NCBI GenBank assembly: GCA_900767675.1
Contig: CAAFZX010000020.1
Location: forward strand, 16,212 to 80,211
Reading direction: 5' to 3'
Length of the DNA: 64,000 nucleotides
DNA from: an uncultured Collinsella sp.
GTDB lineage: Bacteria; Actinomycetota; Coriobacteriia; Coriobacteriales; Coriobacteriaceae
Made by a program: the position numbers and the translations under genes. Shown piece after piece: positions 26,191 to 36,381 of this stretch (its first letter is position 1; the number at the start of each line of letters is the position of its first letter). Below the pieces are notes generated by a model. That model was not told the origin of the DNA. It did no database searches and saw only the letters and a program-made list of their open reading frames with translations.

Positions 26191-26859
26191 ATGAAGCCGT
26201 CTCATTCCACCGGTCGCAACGTCATTACCATTTTCGCCATACCCATCGCGATGTTCTTCTTTATCGTCGTCACGCCCTTTTCCTTCGGTATCGCCTCGCC
26301 CTTCGATTTATGCGGAATGGTCGACGCCGGCTCGCGTGCCACCTCGCTCTCCTTTATCTGTCGCTGTGTGTTTTACGAAGATGGAATTCCCACCGGAATT
26401 TGGCGGTCAAAGTTACCGCTGCTCAATCAGATCGACGGACGGTCTCCTTATTTCTGCCTTGAACCTCAGGCGATGAATTATTTGATCGACGACCAGCCCC
26501 TCGACTCCATCACCCTCGCCTACGACTATGCTCCAAACACCGACGAGTGCCACATGAACCAAGTCCTCGACAAGCTACTTGGGCAGTGCGGGCTCACCGA
26601 CGAGGCCGGTCGAACCATCGATAGCGACCAGAAATTAAAGCGAACAGAACTCCACCGTGTCGGAAAAATCAAAGGGCGAAGTGGGGCCGCCTACTGGCAG
26701 GCCTGGGCAATACGCGACAAGAGCGAATTCGGGCACAGCACCTATATGGTCACCGTCTACACCAGAGACGGAATCAAGGACAATGTTGACGATTTCGCGT
26801 CATCCAAACTCGGCATCCCCAAAACAACCAAACCCGCCAACCCGGATGAAATTCTGTAG
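26191..26859 (+). CDS. Exported or membrane-anchored protein of unknown function
   Basis: 222 residues; ATG 26191 lies 5 nt after AGGAG. An N-terminal hydrophobic segment (about 12-35) follows a short basic start. The rest is polar with several Cys residues (FDLCG, ICRCVF, FCLEP, ECHMN, GQCGL), suggesting an extracytoplasmic, disulfide-bonded domain. No recognised family and no clear similarity to the neighbouring 25285-25956 product. GC is lower than in the surrounding genes, consistent with an accessory gene. A family C palindrome lies about 50 nt past its stop. Confidence 0.65.
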   Translation: MKPSHSTGRNVITIFAIPIAMFFFIVVTPFSFGIASPFDLCGMVDAGSRATSLSFICRCVFYEDGIPTGIWRSKLPLLNQIDGRSPYFCLEPQAMNYLIDDQPLDSITLAYDYAPNTDECHMNQVLDKLLGQCGLTDEAGRTIDSDQKLKRTELHRVGKIKGRSGAAYWQAWAIRDKSEFGHSTYMVTVYTRDGIKDNVDDFASSKLGIPKTTKPANPDEIL

Positions 26860-26909
26860 AGCCCATTAACATGCCGCTCAACGATCACAACAACATCGAG
26901 CTAGTCCCC

Positions 26910-26944
26910 ACCACCACAAAGGTGCCTGTCCCCAATGTGGCGGT
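26910..26944. repeat. Family C palindrome, copy 3 (inverted core)
   Basis: Left arm ACCACCACAAAGG, core TGCCTGTCC (reverse complement of the other copies' core), imperfect right arm CCAATGTGGCGGT. Confidence 0.7.
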
Positions 26945-27038
26945 TTTCGACAAAAAGAAGCCGCCCCGATAACAGAAGCGGCATCAAGCAAGTCTATTTT
27001 TAGCGTCCCTCAAGACCCAACGAGAACGCAGAAATGTA

Positions 27039-27112
27039 GCCCGGGGCTTACCCTTTCCCGAACGCGACCCTCGCGAAGCGCGTGAGCGAGCGGGAAAGGG
27101 TAAGCCCCGGGC
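27039..27112 (-). terminator. Large hairpin after the hydratase gene
   Basis: 22-bp perfect arms at 27039-27060 (GCCCGGGGCTTACCCTTTCC..) and 27091-27112 with a 30-nt GC-rich loop, 15 nt beyond the minus-strand stop. It probably ends transcription although no clear T-run follows; the arm length is unusual for a plain terminator. Confidence 0.6.
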
Positions 27113-27127
27113 GGACAATTAAGTGCG

Positions 27128-29428
27128 TTACTCGGCAGCGGCCTTGAACTTGTTGTAGTTGATCAGGCAGCCGGCCTTGACGATGGCACGCTCCTCGGCC
27201 GTCATATCGGCAATGTAGAGTTCAATCTGCTCGACCGAACCGTCGGCACGCACCACGTAGGCAGCGATGCTCTTTAGATCGCCATCGAGCGCGGCACGGA
27301 TACCCGGCACGAAGACGTAGTCGCCCACCTCAAAGTTGGGCTCGGCCTCCATCTGGAAGGGCACCATGCCCCAGTTCATCACGTTGGAGCGATAGCGCTT
27401 GGTGGCGTACTCGTGGACGATGTTGGCCAAGCCGCCAATCACGCGCTGGCAGCTCGCGGCCTGCTCGCGGGCAGAACCGTCACCGGGCTTCTTGGCATAG
27501 AGCATGGAGCCGTACTCGGTCGCCTTGGCGTCGGCAGCGACACCCGCGCCGGCCAGCGCCTCAAACACACCAGCAAGCTCGGCATCGAGCGCCGCCAGGT
27601 CGCCCGCGGCCTCGCCGGCCACGCGACGCTTCTCCACGGCGTCGACCTCCTTGGAACGACCGACGTAGGCCGGATCGCGGCGGCTGAGCGTAAACTCGGC
27701 CAGACCCAGCGGGTTGGAGCGGAAGGAGCTCGTCTCGCCCGAGGGAATGAGCTCGTCGGTCGTGGTGACCGGGTCCATGATCTTAGAGCACACCTTGAGC
27801 AGGATATCGTCGCCGAGCGGCTCCATCGCGGGCCACGGCTTGATGTTGGGGCCTTCGACCAGCTCGTCGGCAGGCTCCGCCTTGCCAAAGCCCCAGTACA
27901 CGCGCTTTTTGTACGGCGCATCGTCAAAGGTGTACTCGCAGGCCTCATCCCAAGTCTCCTCGGGCAGGTCGGTCGCCGGCGTCAGGACGCCGCCGTTGGC
28001 AGCCGTCGCCGCAATGGAGCGGGCGTCCATCAGGGCCACGGCGCTCAGCTGGCCATTACCCGGCTTGGAACCCTCGCGGTTGGGGAAGTTGCGCGTAGTG
28101 TGGCGGATCGAAAGGCCGTTGTTGGCAGGCGTATCGCCGGCGCCGAAGCACGGGCCGCAGAACGCCGTGCGCACGATCGCGCCGGCCTCCATGAGGTCGT
28201 AGATATAGCCACGGCGTGTAAGCTCGAGTGCCACGGGCTGGCTCGTGGGATAGACCGACAGCGAGAACTCGCCGCAGCCGGTGTTGGCGCCCTTGAGCAC
28301 GCGAGCAGCCTGGACCACGGAGTCGTAGTTGCCGCCCGAGCAGCCGGCGATAACGCCCTGCTGCACGTGCAGCTTGCCGTCGACGATCTTGTCGAGCAGG
28401 CTAAAGTGCGTCTTGCCCTCGCCGATCTTGGCGGCCTCGAGCTCCACCTCGTGAAGGATGTCCTCGAGGTTCTCGTTGAGCTCGTCGATCTCAAAGCCGT
28501 TGGAAGGATGGAACGGCAGCGCGATCATGGGCTTGATGCTCGACAGGTCGACCTCGACGCAGCCGTCGTAGTAGGCGACATCGGCGGGCTTGAGCTCGCG
28601 GTAGTCGTCGCCGCGACCGTGCATGGCCAGGAATGCGTGCGTGTCCTCGTCGGTGGCCCAGATGCTCGACAGGCAGGTGGTCTCGGTGGTCATGACGTCG
28701 ACGCCGTTGCGGTAATCGGTCGTCATGCTCGCGATGCCCGGGCCCACAAACTCCATGACCTTGTTCTTAACGTAGCCCTTGGCAAAGACGGCGCGGATGA
28801 TGGCGAGTGCCACATCGTGCGGGCCAACGCCGGGACGCGGGGCGCCCGTGAGGTAGATGGCGACAACGCCGGGATAGGCGACATCGTAGGTGTCACGCAG
28901 CAGCTGCTTTGCCAGCTCGCCGCCGCCCTCGCCCACGGCCATGGTGCCCAGGGCGCCGTAGCGGGTGTGCGAGTCGGAACCCAGGATCATCTTGCCGCAA
29001 CCGGCAAAGTTCTCACGCATAAAGGAGTGGATAACGGCGATGTGCGGCGGGACGAAGATGCCGCCGTACTTTTTGGCAGCCGAGAGGCCAAAGACATGGT
29101 CGTCCTCGTTGATGGTGCCGCCCACGGCGCACAGCGAGTTGTGGCAGTTGGTAAGCACGTAGGGCAGCGGGAACTGCTCCATGCCCGAGGCGCGCGCCGT
29201 CTGGATGATGCCGACAAAGGTGATGTCGTGGCTCGCCATGGCATCGAAGTGAATCTTGAGCGCCTCGGGGTCGCCGGACGTATTGTGTGCCTGAAGGATC
29301 GAATACGCGATGGTGCCACGCTTGGCGTCCTCGGGCGTCTGCGTAATACCGCGCTCGGCAGCCTCGGCCGCAGGCACAACCTCACTGCCACCGCGCAGGT
29401 AGATGCCGTCCTCGTACAGCTTAACCAT
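27128..29428 (-). CDS. Aconitase-family hydratase (YbhJ-like)
   Basis: 766 residues from ATG 29428, behind GTGGGAG. The aconitase catalytic domain is recognisable, with Fe-S ligand positions in GCSGGNYDS and FCGPCFGAGDTP, a substrate region (SDSHTRYGALGTMAVGEGG) and a C-terminal swivel domain (NWGMVPFQ). It is closer in layout to the uncharacterised YbhJ hydratases than to AcnA or AcnB. The likely reaction is reversible dehydration/hydration of a hydroxy-acid on a [4Fe-4S] cluster; the substrate is uncertain. No TCA-cycle neighbours are present, so citrate should not be assumed. Confidence 0.85.
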   Translation of the reverse strand: MVKLYEDGIYLRGGSEVVPAAEAAERGITQTPEDAKRGTIAYSILQAHNTSGDPEALKIHFDAMASHDITFVGIIQTARASGMEQFPLPYVLTNCHNSLCAVGGTINEDDHVFGLSAAKKYGGIFVPPHIAVIHSFMRENFAGCGKMILGSDSHTRYGALGTMAVGEGGGELAKQLLRDTYDVAYPGVVAIYLTGAPRPGVGPHDVALAIIRAVFAKGYVKNKVMEFVGPGIASMTTDYRNGVDVMTTETTCLSSIWATDEDTHAFLAMHGRGDDYRELKPADVAYYDGCVEVDLSSIKPMIALPFHPSNGFEIDELNENLEDILHEVELEAAKIGEGKTHFSLLDKIVDGKLHVQQGVIAGCSGGNYDSVVQAARVLKGANTGCGEFSLSVYPTSQPVALELTRRGYIYDLMEAGAIVRTAFCGPCFGAGDTPANNGLSIRHTTRNFPNREGSKPGNGQLSAVALMDARSIAATAANGGVLTPATDLPEETWDEACEYTFDDAPYKKRVYWGFGKAEPADELVEGPNIKPWPAMEPLGDDILLKVCSKIMDPVTTTDELIPSGETSSFRSNPLGLAEFTLSRRDPAYVGRSKEVDAVEKRRVAGEAAGDLAALDAELAGVFEALAGAGVAADAKATEYGSMLYAKKPGDGSAREQAASCQRVIGGLANIVHEYATKRYRSNVMNWGMVPFQMEAEPNFEVGDYVFVPGIRAALDGDLKSIAAYVVRADGSVEQIELYIADMTAEERAIVKAGCLINYNKFKAAAE

Positions 29429-29599
29429 ACTGTCTCCCACTCTGCCCGAAAGGCTCGGGCGCATAGCATACATTCGTTCAATATCGTGCCATAGAACAGT
29501 TGCGAGTGGGTTGCGAATCTACACGTTCACTTTATCTCAGTAAAGTAAAGGACGAGCCCGGTGTGAGGACGGCATATCTGGCGCAAGAGCGTCCCTTTC
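29429..29599. other. Upstream region of the hydratase; no gene seen
   Basis: About 170 bp holding the hydratase ribosome site and presumably its promoter. TTTATCTCAGTAAAGTAAAG near 29531-29550 is locally AT-rich. No confident promoter hexamers. Confidence 0.4.
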
Positions 29600-29630
29600 G
29601 ACTAGTCATTTAAGAACGTCCCCAATGACT
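29600..29630. repeat. Family A palindrome, copy 3 (right half only)
   Basis: GACTAGTCATTTAAGAACGT followed by CCCCAATGAC. The left arm is lost. It lies about 30 bp before the large structured element. Confidence 0.75.
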
Positions 29631-29659
29631 ACCCAGACAATGCCGATGTTTTGGCGCGG

Positions 29660-29805
29660 ACAGCGAAAGCCCGCCAGAGCGAGCAAGGTGCCTTGAAACG
29701 AGGCGGCATTGACCTTCTGGTCATGCCGCCGAAGTTGAAAGGCAGATTGCCGCTCTGGCGGGCTTGCAGCGTCGGCCCGTTACGCGGTTCGTAGAACCGC
29801 GTAAC
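29660..29805 (-). repeat. Structured intergenic element, full copy beside hspR
   Basis: Long stem AAGCCCGCCAGAGCG (29667-29681) with CGCTCTGGCGGGCTT (29751-29765). Inside it is a second stem GGCGGCAT/ATGCCGCC (29702-29709, 29723-29730) capped by GACC-TTCT-GGTC, and a short GCCTT/AAGGC pairing between them. A separate 12-bp hairpin GTTACGCGGTTC/GAACCGCGTAAC (29779-29790, 29794-29805) touches the hspR stop codon. Compare the copy at 56500-56652, where the same stems have different bases. Confidence 0.8.
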
Positions 29806-30221
29806 TACAGATCCCCGCCGGCGCCCAAAAGCTTGCGCATGACTTGCTCGGGGTTGACTGAGCCGTCGCGCGGGGCCAGAGCAGTGATCTTCTTTTGCAT
29901 CTTGTACTCGTGCAGCTCGTCCTCGAGCTGGCGCACGCGAGCGCGGAGCTTCTCGTTCTCGCGCTCGCGCTCCTCAGCACGCTCCTTCATATCGAGGATG
30001 CGCACCACGCCGGCAAGGTTGATGCCCTCGTCGGTCAGCTGGTTGATGAGTTCCAGACGCTCGATATCGGCACGCGAATACAGGCGCGTGTTACCGCCCG
30101 AGCGCTGAGGATTCACCAGGCCCTTGGACTCGTAGACGCGCAGAGTCTGCGGGTGCATGCCGGTCAGCTCGGCCGCCACGCTGATCATATACAGCGGTTT
30201 GTTCCTATTGTCCTCGGCCAT
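29805..30221 (-). CDS. hspR: HspR heat-shock repressor (MerR family)
   Basis: 138 residues from the ATG at 30221. MerR-type helix-turn-helix (YMISVAAELTGMHPQTLRVYE) with the wing region (SGGNTRLYSRADIERL), followed by a coiled-coil (about 75-115) and a basic tail. HspR represses dnaK and clpB operons in actinobacteria, with DnaK as co-repressor. Here it is the last gene of dnaK-grpE-dnaJ-hspR, the classic arrangement, and matching operators lie upstream of dnaK and clpB. Confidence 0.93.
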   Translation of the reverse strand: MAEDNRNKPLYMISVAAELTGMHPQTLRVYESKGLVNPQRSGGNTRLYSRADIERLELINQLTDEGINLAGVVRILDMKERAEERERENEKLRARVRQLEDELHEYKMQKKITALAPRDGSVNPEQVMRKLLGAGGDL

Positions 30222-30294
30222 GCTACCTGACCCCTTTCCGTCTCGCACATCTCCATCATAAGCCTGCGGCCAGCCCGTGGGCCACGCAACCAAA

Positions 30295-31260
30295 CTAGAA
30301 CGTCGCCTTGTAACGGTTGACCTTCTCGCGATAATCGCGCGTGTCGGCCTCGCGCAGCTTGGTCATGGCATCGCGCTCATCGTCGGACAGGCTCGTGGGA
30401 ACCTGCACCTTGATCTCGACGAGCAGCGCACCCGTGCGACCGCGATGCTTAACGTCGGGTGCACCCATCTCCTTAAAGCGGAACTTCTTGCCCGTCTGGG
30501 TGCCAGCGGGCACCTTCAGACGAACCGTCGCGCCGCCGGGCGTGGGCACATCCACCGTGCAGCCGAGCGCCGCCTCGTAGACCGAGATCGGCACCTCCAT
30601 GGTCACATCGGCACCCTTGCGCTTAAACAGCGGATGCTCCTCCACATGCGTGGTCACGACCAGGTCGCCGCGCTCGCCTCCGGCAACGCCGTACTCGCCG
30701 CGGCGCTTGTAACGCAATTTGCCGCCGTCGACCGCACCCGCAGGCACCGAGACCGTGATGGTCTGCTGCTCGCCCGTCGAGGGAATGCGGTAGGTGACCT
30801 TGTGCGTCACGCCGCGAAACGCGTCCTCGGCCGTTACGTCGACAGTCAGCGACAGATCGCCGCCCTTGCGCGCGCGGTTGCGACCCGCGCCCGCACCGGC
30901 AGCGCCCGCGGCCCCGGCAAAGCCCGAGCCCCAATCGCTGCCCCAGGCGCCGTTGCCACTAAAGATGCTGTCGAAGATATCGCCCCAGCCGCTGGCGCCG
31001 GCACCGGCGCCGTAGCCACCGCTATACGCGCCGCCCACGCCCGGCATGCCGCCGAACATGAGCATCTGGTCGTACTCTTTGCGCTTCTTCTCGTCCGAAA
31101 GCGTCTCGTAGGCCTCGCTAATCTCCTTAAACTTGGCCTCGTCGCCGCCGGCATCGGGGTGATATTTTTGCGCGAGCTTGCGAAACGCGCTCTTGATCTC
31201 TTTGTCGGAGGCGCTCTTGGATACGCCCAGGATGTCATAGAAGGTTTTGCCTGCAGCCAT
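30295..31260 (-). CDS. dnaJ: DnaJ-type co-chaperone without zinc fingers
   Basis: 321 residues; ATG 31260 behind GGAGAGGAG. J domain (residues 1-70) with intact HPD (KYHPDAGGDE), a Gly/Ala-rich linker (75-125), then the two beta-sandwich C-terminal domains. The four CxxCxGxG zinc motifs of canonical DnaJ are absent, making this a class B (CbpA-like) protein. It stimulates DnaK ATPase and presents substrates. Separated from grpE by a strong hairpin, so its expression may be lower than that of dnaK-grpE. Confidence 0.93.
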   Translation of the reverse strand: MAAGKTFYDILGVSKSASDKEIKSAFRKLAQKYHPDAGGDEAKFKEISEAYETLSDEKKRKEYDQMLMFGGMPGVGGAYSGGYGAGAGASGWGDIFDSIFSGNGAWGSDWGSGFAGAAGAAGAGAGRNRARKGGDLSLTVDVTAEDAFRGVTHKVTYRIPSTGEQQTITVSVPAGAVDGGKLRYKRRGEYGVAGGERGDLVVTTHVEEHPLFKRKGADVTMEVPISVYEAALGCTVDVPTPGGATVRLKVPAGTQTGKKFRFKEMGAPDVKHRGRTGALLVEIKVQVPTSLSDDERDAMTKLREADTRDYREKVNRYKATF

Positions 31261-31333
31261 CGTAGCTCCTCTCCTGTTACGTCCGCCGTCCATGCAGACG
31301 ACGGCTCATACTTTCATATGGCACTAGGCCAGA

Positions 31334-31363
31334 AAGGGCCCCGGGTGTTGCCCCGGGGCCCTT
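31334..31363 (-). terminator. Hairpin between grpE and dnaJ
   Basis: 12-bp perfect stem AAGGGCCCCGGG (31334-31345) with CCCGGGGCCCTT (31352-31363), loop 6 nt, followed on the minus strand by only a short T stretch. Probably partial termination or RNA processing inside the operon. Confidence 0.7.
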
Positions 31364-31368
31364 CTCAA

Positions 31369-32211
31369 TTACTCCTCGGTGCTCTCGGCCGTGTCGGCCG
31401 TAGCATCCTCGGGCGCCGCTTCGGGCTCCGGTGCGGGGCGCTTCTCGCCACCGTAGGTCACCGTCACCATCGCGGAACGCAGGATGCGATCCGCCATGCG
31501 GTAGCCCTTCTGGTACACGTCGTTGACGGTCTCGTCGTACTGCGATGCGTCCTCGACGCGACCCACGGCCTGGTGCTCGAGCGGATCGAACGCCTCGCCC
31601 TTGGGGTCGATGGGCTCAACGCCCTCGTGCGCAAACACATCGAGCAGCTTGGCATGCACCGCGTCAACGCCATCGACGAACTGCTTAAAATCGTCGGAAA
31701 GCTCCTGGCTACGGGCATGGTCGATTGCACGCTCGATATCGTCAACCACCGGCAACAGCGCGGTGACGAGCTTCTCGGTCGCGCGCTCGCGCTCGGCGAT
31801 GCGCTCGTTGGCGGTGCGGCGACGGAAGTTCTCCCAGTCGGCCTGCAGACGGGCGGTGCGCTCGGTGGCGTCCTTTGCCTTGTCCTCGGCGGCCTTCTGA
31901 GCCTCTGCCGCAGCATCGAGCTCGCTGCGCACGTCGGCAAGCTCCTTTTGGGCCTGCTCGAACTTGAGCTTAAAGTCGTTGTCGGCGGCTTCCTCACCGG
32001 CGCGGATAGCAGCTTCCACCATCTCGTCCTCGGTCATCGTCGCCTCCTTGTTGGAATCCTCTACCTGGTTCTCGGCAGCCTCGGCGGCCTCGGCCTCGTT
32101 GGCCTCGGTATCGTCGACAGCCTCTACGGGAATCTTCACGTCCTTCTCCTCAGAGTCAACGGGGGCGGCGCCAGCGGCAGCCGCCTCCGTGCGAGCTTTA
32201 CGGGCGGACAT
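31369..32211 (-). CDS. grpE: GrpE nucleotide exchange factor
   Basis: 280 residues. A long acidic, disordered N terminus (1-85) precedes the coiled-coil (about 85-150) and the beta domain with conserved patterns (RLQADWENFRRR, LLPVVDDIERA, GYRMADRILR, VTVTYG). It releases ADP from DnaK. The start codon lies 3 nt after the dnaK stop, so translation is probably coupled. Longer than the roughly 200 residues of E. coli GrpE because of the acidic extension. Confidence 0.95.
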   Translation of the reverse strand: MSARKARTEAAAAGAAPVDSEEKDVKIPVEAVDDTEANEAEAAEAAENQVEDSNKEATMTEDEMVEAAIRAGEEAADNDFKLKFEQAQKELADVRSELDAAAEAQKAAEDKAKDATERTARLQADWENFRRRTANERIAERERATEKLVTALLPVVDDIERAIDHARSQELSDDFKQFVDGVDAVHAKLLDVFAHEGVEPIDPKGEAFDPLEHQAVGRVEDASQYDETVNDVYQKGYRMADRILRSAMVTVTYGGEKRPAPEPEAAPEDATADTAESTEE

Positions 32212-32213
32212 GA

Positions 32214-34106
<1,893 letters not shown>

Positions 34107-34215
34107 TAGAAATTCCCTCTCTCTTTTGCGTTCGCGCCGCCTCGACGGTCTGTCGCGCGACGCTTCGGCTTGTCTTTCAGGATGTAGTGTATCCCCTTAT
34201 GGGCCGGAATATACA

Positions 34216-34242
34216 AAATCTAAGTCAATTCATATAAGATTT
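34216..34242 (-). promoter_or_regulatory. Candidate HspR operator at the dnaK promoter
   Basis: Arms AAATCTAAGT and TATAAGATTT separated by CAATTCA, identical to the clpB site outside the 7-bp spacer. A possible -10 (TATATT, minus strand) lies at 34208-34213. A looser CTCAAA/TTTGAG repeat occurs further upstream (about 34273-34296). Confidence 0.8.
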
Positions 34243-34649
34243 CTTATCTCTGAGAGTTTAGGTTCTCAAATGCGCAGGTAGATACACTGTTTGAGTTCTC
34301 GGTAGATCTATTGAGATCTATGTAGAGATGGCTGAGGTTTGGGCTTGGGAGCGCACATGGCGGCCCCGGGCTTCCCTGGGGAAAGTTCGACCCGTTTTTC
34401 GGCCAAATAATGGGATGCGCTTTCCACAAGCACGCTCAATCGCCCTATATTTCAAGTCACCTGTAGCTAACATTTGCGCAGCTCAACGGCCTCACCTGCA
34501 TGTTTTTTAGTAAGCCGTGGCATACTCGGCGAACGGTATGAAGATGCCGGTCAGAGGGTATTGCAAACGGTCGCTCCCGTGGTATGTTTTTGCCCGAATC
34601 AAACCGACGCGCATCGCCTGTAGCGTCGGTCAACAGAGAGGAAACTACC
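34243..34649. other. Region between the dnaK and ferredoxin promoters
   Basis: No convincing gene; the short frames here lack ribosome sites. It contains an imperfect family E palindrome (34376-34428) and the upstream region of the ferredoxin gene. Confidence 0.5.
34376..34428. repeat. Degenerate family E palindrome (GGAAA..CTTTCC)
   Basis: GGGGAAAGTTCGACCCGTTT ... AATGGGATGCGCTTTCC resembles the three units at 56240-56413: GGAAA, then CCCGTTTT, a centre, GGG and CTTTCC. Confidence 0.55.
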
Positions 34650-34835
34650 ATGGCTCATCCCGTAATTGATGCCGACGAGTGCATCGCTTGTGGCGTTTGC
34701 GTCGACTCCTGCCCCGCTGGCGTTCTGGAGCTCCAGGACGTCGCTACCGTCGCTGACGAGGATTCCTGCGTCGCCTGTGGCGCTTGCCAGGACGCTTGCC
34801 CCGCCGGCGCGATCACCGAGATCGTCGAGGAGTAA
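34650..34835 (+). CDS. 2[4Fe-4S] ferredoxin
   Basis: 61 residues with two clostridial-type cluster motifs, CIACGVCVDSCPAG and CVACGACQDACPAG, in an acidic protein of the usual ferredoxin length. ATG 34650 behind GAGAGGAAAC; the longer frame from 34584 has no ribosome site. It is a low-potential electron carrier for anaerobic metabolism and could partner the Fe-S oxidoreductase at 13-16 kb, although nothing links them directly. A single-gene unit closed by its own terminator. Confidence 0.95.
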   Translation: MAHPVIDADECIACGVCVDSCPAGVLELQDVATVADEDSCVACGACQDACPAGAITEIVEE

Positions 34836-34875
34836 CAGCTCCCCCACCTGCACACTCAAAAGTACACCGTGCACA

Positions 34876-34916
34876 AAAAGGAGGCCTCCGCATCGCCGCG
34901 GAGGCCTCCTTTTGTT
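34876..34916 (+). terminator. Intrinsic terminator after ferredoxin
   Basis: 15-bp perfect stem AAAAGGAGGCCTCCG (34876-34890) with its complement (34899-34913) and a T-rich tail. A on one side and T on the other make it bidirectional. Confidence 0.9.
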
Positions 34917-34940
34917 TGTATAGGCAGCTAATTTGAGGCC

Positions 34941-34972
34941 AAATTGCCGCTTAGGGGCGTTTGCAGCGTCGT
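34941..34972 (-). repeat. Truncated copy of the structured intergenic element
   Basis: ATTGCCGCTTAGGGGCGTTT continuing GCAGCGTCG is identical for 29 nt to one arm of the copy at 56594-56622. The partner arm is missing. It directly abuts the niaR stop codon, in the same orientation relative to the gene as the two full copies. Confidence 0.8.
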
Positions 34973-35518
34973 CTACGATAGGTCGTCTTCGTAGGGCATT
35001 AGATCCGCCAAGTAACCTTTCTCTTTGAGCATGGCCTCGATCTCGTCGAGAGTTTGCTCGTCGTCTGCCGCAATGCGATGGAAGTGATAGCCACTCGTCA
35101 CCGTTAGCAGCGGAAAGCTCTTACCGCTCTCGATATCGTGCAGGTAGCGCTCAACATCGCGACGATTGCGGATGTCCAGATCGGCCGTGATCTTACCGTA
35201 CACGCGGTGGTTGACGATCACGTTGAGCACGGCGCCGCCCGCGTCGACGATGCTCGTGAGCTCATCGCCCGCCTGCTCCACGCCGTGGCGTACCTTGACC
35301 AGACGCGTGGGCACAGCCGGGCTGCTCGCTGCCTCCTGTAGCACATAGCCGCGATTGGTGGCGACGATATCGTGCCCGTCGGCGCGCAGCAGGGCGATGT
35401 CCTGCACCACAACCTGACGGCTCACGCCCACCTCGCGGGCAAGCGCACTGCCCGAGACAGGATCTTTGGCTTCCTCGAGCACGGCCATGATGGAACGGCG
35501 ACGCTCGCGGGCGTCCAT
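34973..35518 (-). CDS. niaR: NiaR transcriptional repressor of NAD synthesis (HTH + 3H domain)
   Basis: 181 residues. N-terminal winged helix (VSGSALAREVGVSRQVVVQDIALLRADGHDI), then a 3H domain with its conserved histidines (VRHGVEQ, VNHRVYG, GYHFHRI). NiaR (YrxA) senses niacin and represses NAD biosynthesis or niacin uptake genes. It is the last gene of nadA-nadB-nadC-niaR; its ATG overlaps the nadC stop (TAATG). Autoregulation through a site upstream of nadA is expected. Confidence 0.92.
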   Translation of the reverse strand: MDARERRRSIMAVLEEAKDPVSGSALAREVGVSRQVVVQDIALLRADGHDIVATNRGYVLQEAASSPAVPTRLVKVRHGVEQAGDELTSIVDAGGAVLNVIVNHRVYGKITADLDIRNRRDVERYLHDIESGKSFPLLTVTSGYHFHRIAADDEQTLDEIEAMLKEKGYLADLMPYEDDLS

Positions 35519-36378
35519 TATTTACCGTCCAGTAGACGCAGGTGCTTAAGCGAGAGGTCGAGGATCGGCGCAGAGTGCGTCAGAGCGCCCGAACTAATAT
35601 AGTCAACACCCAGGTCGGCCAGGGCGCGAATGTTGTCGGCGTCTACGTTGCCCGAGCACTCGGTCTTGGCACGACCGGCGATAAGCTCAATCGCAGTAGC
35701 CATGTCATCGTGGGTCATGTTGTCGAACATGATGATGTCGGCACCGGCCTCCACGGCCTCGCGTACCATGTCCAGGTTCTCGCACTCAATCTCGACCGTC
35801 GTGGTAAACGACGCATGGGCGCGCGCCATCTCAATCGCGCGCGCCACGCCACCGGCGGCGTCGATGTGGTTGTCCTTGAGCATGACAGCCGTCGACAGGT
35901 TATAGCGGTGGTTGCTGCCACCGCCGATCTCGACTGCGGCCTTCTCGAAGACACGCATGCACGGCGTGGTCTTGCGCGTGTCGACAAGCACGGTCTTGGT
36001 GCCCTCGAGCGCAGCCGCCATCCGATGCGTGTAAGTAGCGATGCCGCTCATGCGCTGCAGGTAGTTGAGCGCCACGCGCTCGCCCGAAAGCAGCACGCGC
36101 GCGTCGCCGCGCACCTGGCCCACGTGGTCGCCGGCGTGCACCTCGTCGCCGTCCGCGACATCTAACAACACAGAGCTCTGCGGATCCAGCAGCTCAAAGG
36201 TGCGGGCGAATACGTCCAAGCCGGCGATAATGCCATCGGCCTTGGCGATAAGCTCCACCGTGGCGGGACGCGCCGTGGGACACACGCTCGCCGTGCTCAC
36301 GTCCTCAAAGGTAATGTCCTCGCGCAGAGCCTGCAGAATCAGATCATCGACGACGAGCTTCATGGTAATGGGATTCAT
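35518..36378 (-). CDS. nadC: Nicotinate-nucleotide pyrophosphorylase (quinolinate phosphoribosyltransferase)
   Basis: 286 residues. It converts quinolinate and PRPP to nicotinate mononucleotide, CO2 and PPi. Family patterns visible: ERVALNYLQRMSGIAT, VDTRKTTPCMR, GGGSNHRYNL, LKDNHI and the C-terminal ISSGALTHSAPILDLSL. ATG 36378 follows GGAGGAG, 3 nt after the nadB stop. Typical length and complete. Confidence 0.97.
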   Translation of the reverse strand: MNPITMKLVVDDLILQALREDITFEDVSTASVCPTARPATVELIAKADGIIAGLDVFARTFELLDPQSSVLLDVADGDEVHAGDHVGQVRGDARVLLSGERVALNYLQRMSGIATYTHRMAAALEGTKTVLVDTRKTTPCMRVFEKAAVEIGGGSNHRYNLSTAVMLKDNHIDAAGGVARAIEMARAHASFTTTVEIECENLDMVREAVEAGADIIMFDNMTHDDMATAIELIAGRAKTECSGNVDADNIRALADLGVDYISSGALTHSAPILDLSLKHLRLLDGK

Positions 36379-36381
36379 GGT

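Noticed and set aside
27128..29428. Calling the hydratase aconitase AcnA
   Set aside because: Layout and Fe-S motifs fit the broader aconitase family, closer to YbhJ; no TCA-cycle context, so substrate left open.
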